DNA of 64,000 nucleotides, taken from the NCBI RefSeq assembly GCF_029227915.1, contig NC_079877.1, forward strand, positions 1,860,001 to 1,924,000. The letters run 5' to 3'. Positions 61,001-64,000 of this stretch are shown piece after piece; position 1 is the first letter of the stretch, and every line of letters starts with the position of its first letter. The translations under genes were made by a program, and so were the position numbers. The notes below the pieces were generated by a model. It did no database searches. It worked only from the letters and a program-made list of their open reading frames with translations, and was not told the origin of the DNA. The stretch is from Hydractinia symbiolongicarpus (lineage: Eukaryota; Cnidaria; Hydrozoa; Anthoathecata; Hydractiniidae).

Positions 61001-64000
61001 ACCTTATAAATGCGATAAATGAGCAATTTTGACTACAAGAAATAACATTCTTCTTAATTTGACATGATTGCTGGAACTCAGCGATTACACTTGGAGCAGT
61101 GGAAGCGCTTCATTTAAAAACTTAGATAAATAAGTCATTTTTTACTGTGGGACCAATCCTAGCCGTTATCGCGCGCTGAAAAATTGCGACAGTTTCAAAA
61201 ACTACATTTCAATGACGTTCTAACTGTATCAGTCCGTTTGAGTTACAACGGTTGCGTCACATATTCGTACCAACATGTATCTAGTGATTTTCTTCCGATA
61301 TTACTAAGTTGTATCGCTTTTAACAATGAAATGATTGACTGTGGAGCTTAATTGAGCTAGCTTTGGCCTGTGACCTTATAAATGTGATAAGTGAGTCAAC
61401 TGCACTCCAAGAAAAAACATTCTTCTTATTTTGACATGATTGTTGGAACTCAGCGATTACACTTGGCGCAGTGGAAGCGCTTCATTTAAAAACTTAGATA
61501 AATAAGTCATTTTTTACTGTGGGACCAATCCTAGCCGTTATCGCGCGCTGAAAAATTGCGACAGTTTCAAACACTACATTTCAATGACGTTCTAACTGTA
61601 TAAGTCCGTTTGAGTTACAAAGGTTGCGTCACATATTCGTACCAACATGTATCTAGTGATTTTCTCCCGATATTACTAAGTTGTATTGGTTTTAACAGTG
61701 AAACGATTGACTGTGGGAATTAATTCAACTAACTTTGGACTGTGACATGATAAATTTGATAAATGAGAAAATTGGACTCCAAGAAATAACATTCTTCTTA
61801 ATTTGACGTGAATGCCGGAACTTAGCGATTACATTGGGCGCTGTGGTAGCGCTTTATTTAAAAATTTAGATAAATAAGTCATTCTTTTCTGTGGGACCAA
61901 TCGTAGCCGTTGTCGCGCGCTGAAAAAATAGCGACAGTTTCAAAAACTACATTTCAATGACGTTCTAACTGTATCAGTCCGTTTGAGTTACAACGGTTGC
62001 GTCACATATTCGTACCAACATGTATCTAGTGATTTTCTTCCGATATTACTAAGTTGTATCGCTTTTAACAATGAAATGATTGACTGTGGAGCTTAATTGA
62101 GCTAGTTTTGGCCTGTGACCTTATAAATGTGATAAGTGAGCCAACTGCACTCCAAGAAAAAACATTCTTCTTATTTTGACATGATTGTTGGAACTCAGCG
62201 ATTACACTTGGCGCAGTGGAAGCGCTTCATTTAAAAATTTATATAAATAAGTCATTCTTTACTGTGGGACCAATCGTAGCCGTTGTCGCGCGCTGAAAAA
62301 ATAGCGACAGTTTCAAAAACTACATTTGAATGACGTTCTAACGGTGTCAGTGCGTTTGAGTTACAACGGTTGGGTCACATATTTGTACCAACATGTATTT
62401 AGCGATATTTTTCTCATATTACTAGTTTGCATCGTTTTAACAGTGAAACGATTGACTGTGGGACTTAATTAAACTGATTTTGGACTGTGACCTTATAAAT
62501 GTTATAAGTGAGAAAATTGGACTCTAAGAAATGACATTCTTCTTAATTTGACATGATTGTAGGAACTCAGCGATTACACTGGACCCTGTGGTAGCGATTC
62601 ATTTAAAAATTTAGATAAATAAGTCAATTTTACTGTGGGACCAATCCTAGCCGTTAGCGCGCGCTGAAGATATAGAGACAGTTTCGAAAACTCCATTTCA
62701 TTGACTTTCTAGCGGTGTCAATCCATTTGAGTTACAACGGATGCGTCACACATTCGTACCAACATGTATCTAGTGATTTTCTTCCGATATTACTAAGTTG
62801 TATCGCTTTTAACAATGAAATGATTGACTGTGGAGCTTAATTGAGCTAGCTTTGGCCTGTGACCTTATAAATGTGATAAGTGAGTCAACTGCACTCCAAG
62901 AAAAAACATTCTTCTTATTTTGACATGATTGTTGGAACTCAGCGATTACACTTGGCGCAGTGGAAGCCCTTCATTTAAAAACTTAGATAAATAAGTCATT
63001 TTTTACTGTGGGACCAATCCTAGCCGTTATCGCGCGCTGAAAAATTGCGACAGTTTCAAACACTACATTTCAATGACGTTCTAACTGTATCAGTCCGTTT
63101 GAGTTACAAAGGTTGCGTCACATATTCGTACCAACATGTATCTAGTGATTTTCTTCCGATATTACTAAGTTGTATTGTTTTTAACAGTGAAACGATTGAC
63201 TGTAGGAATTAATTCAACTGATTTTGGACATTGACCTTATAAATGTGATAAGTGAGTCATTTTGACTACAAGAAAAAACATTCTTCTTAATTTTACATGA
63301 TTGCTGGAACTCAGCGATTACACTGGTTGCTGTGGTTGCGCTTTATTTAAAAATTAAGATAAACAACTCATTTTTTACTGTGGGACGAATCCTAGTCGTT
63401 AGTTCGCGCTGAAGATATAGCGACAGTTTCAAAAACTACATTTCATTGACTTTCTAACAGTTTTAATCCGTTTGAGTTGCAACGGTTGCGTCACATATTC
63501 GCACCAACATGTATTTAGTGATTTTCTTCCCGTATTACTAAGTTGTATCGCTTTCAACAGTGAAACGATTGACTGTGGGACTTAATTGAAGTGACTTTGG
63601 ACTTTCCTTTTAAATGTCATAAGTGAGCCATTTTGACTACAAGAAATAACGTTCTTCTTAATTTTACATGATTGCTGGAATTCAGCGAGTACACTAGGCT
63701 CTGTGGTATCGCTTTATTTAAAAATTAAGAAAAAAAGTTATTTTTAAGTGTGGGACCAATCCTAGCCGTTATCGCGCATTGAAGAAATAGAGACAGTTTC
63801 AAAAACTACATTTCATTGATTTTCTAACGGTGTCCATCCGTTTGAGTTACAACATTGTCGTCACATATTCGTACCAACATGTATCTAGTGATTTTCTTCC
63901 GATATTACTAAGTCGTATTGGTTTTAACAGTGAAACGATTGACTGTGGGAATTAATTCAACTAACTTTGGACTGTGACCTGATAAATGTGATAAATGAGA
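54680..64000. repeat. Possible ~8.56-kb higher-order repeat, second copy starting near 63.2 kb
   Basis: The run of monomer types around 54680-55440 reappears at about 63240-64000. GAAATAACGTTCTTCTTAAT is at 55081 and 63643, 8562 bp apart, which is 23 monomers. The rare forms CAGCGAGTACACTAGG, GTGGTATCGC and ACAACATTGTCGTC are shared. The window ends before the full second copy can be tested. Confidence 0.65.

Larger units (their letters stand above)
34852..64000. repeat. Satellite array, right block (about 78 monomers)
   Basis: The ~370-373-bp monomer continues to the window edge. Until about 36300 it belongs to the 7-mer HOR. From about 36300 to 40200 the monomers are more divergent and lack a clean long HOR, although a type with GCGATATTTTTTCGCTATTACTAGGC recurs near 38204, 38949 (with one T fewer) and 39319. 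From 40299 on, long duplications dominate. Two 62-codon frames (41263-41451 and 45490-45678) are simply the same monomer in two copies of the 4227-bp duplication. No genes. Confidence 0.95.

Overview
The window looks like invertebrate (metazoan) nuclear DNA, and most of it is one giant satellite array. Three things point to a eukaryote: tandem monomers of about 372 bp running from edge to edge, a spliced gene with GT..AG introns, and a non-LTR retrotransposon. The protein families inside the two insertions resemble ones I associate from memory with cnidarians and sponges; that assignment is a guess. I see no host single-copy gene, tRNA, rRNA, CRISPR array or prokaryotic operon.

Layout. 1-12774: satellite array, with local higher-order repeats (HORs) of 5 monomers (1860 bp), 4 monomers (1487 bp) and 2 monomers (747 bp). 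12775-20628: a 7854-bp DNA transposon with 24-bp terminal inverted repeats (23/24 matching) and a TA target duplication. It carries one large nine-exon minus-strand gene for a putative DDE-type transposase of about 1257 residues, with a probable 1-nt frameshift in exon 3. 20629-32240: satellite with a 7-monomer HOR (2598 bp) and a 5-monomer variant (1853 bp). 32241-34851: a 5'-truncated non-LTR retrotransposon (endonuclease C-terminus plus reverse transcriptase) with an open frame and an (AAG)n tail. 34852-64000: more satellite, with a 4227-bp duplication (11 monomers + 136 bp), a 3095-bp duplication (8 monomers + about 136 bp), and signs of a repeat of about 8.56 kb starting again near the right edge.

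Reading. Both mobile elements interrupt the satellite cleanly, so each empty site can be read from neighbouring monomers. Each is present in only one HOR copy, so each inserted after, or outside, the last amplification of its HOR. Both sit in the same monomer type, roughly 115 bp apart in monomer coordinates. The array may be pericentromeric or centromeric, but nothing in the sequence proves that. The most novel object is the transposon: its gene has a recognisable set of conserved blocks (WHDGST, GDGPA, a CWCC cluster, EPLHDI, NTEQEER) that could make up a DDE core, but I cannot place it firmly in a named superfamily.
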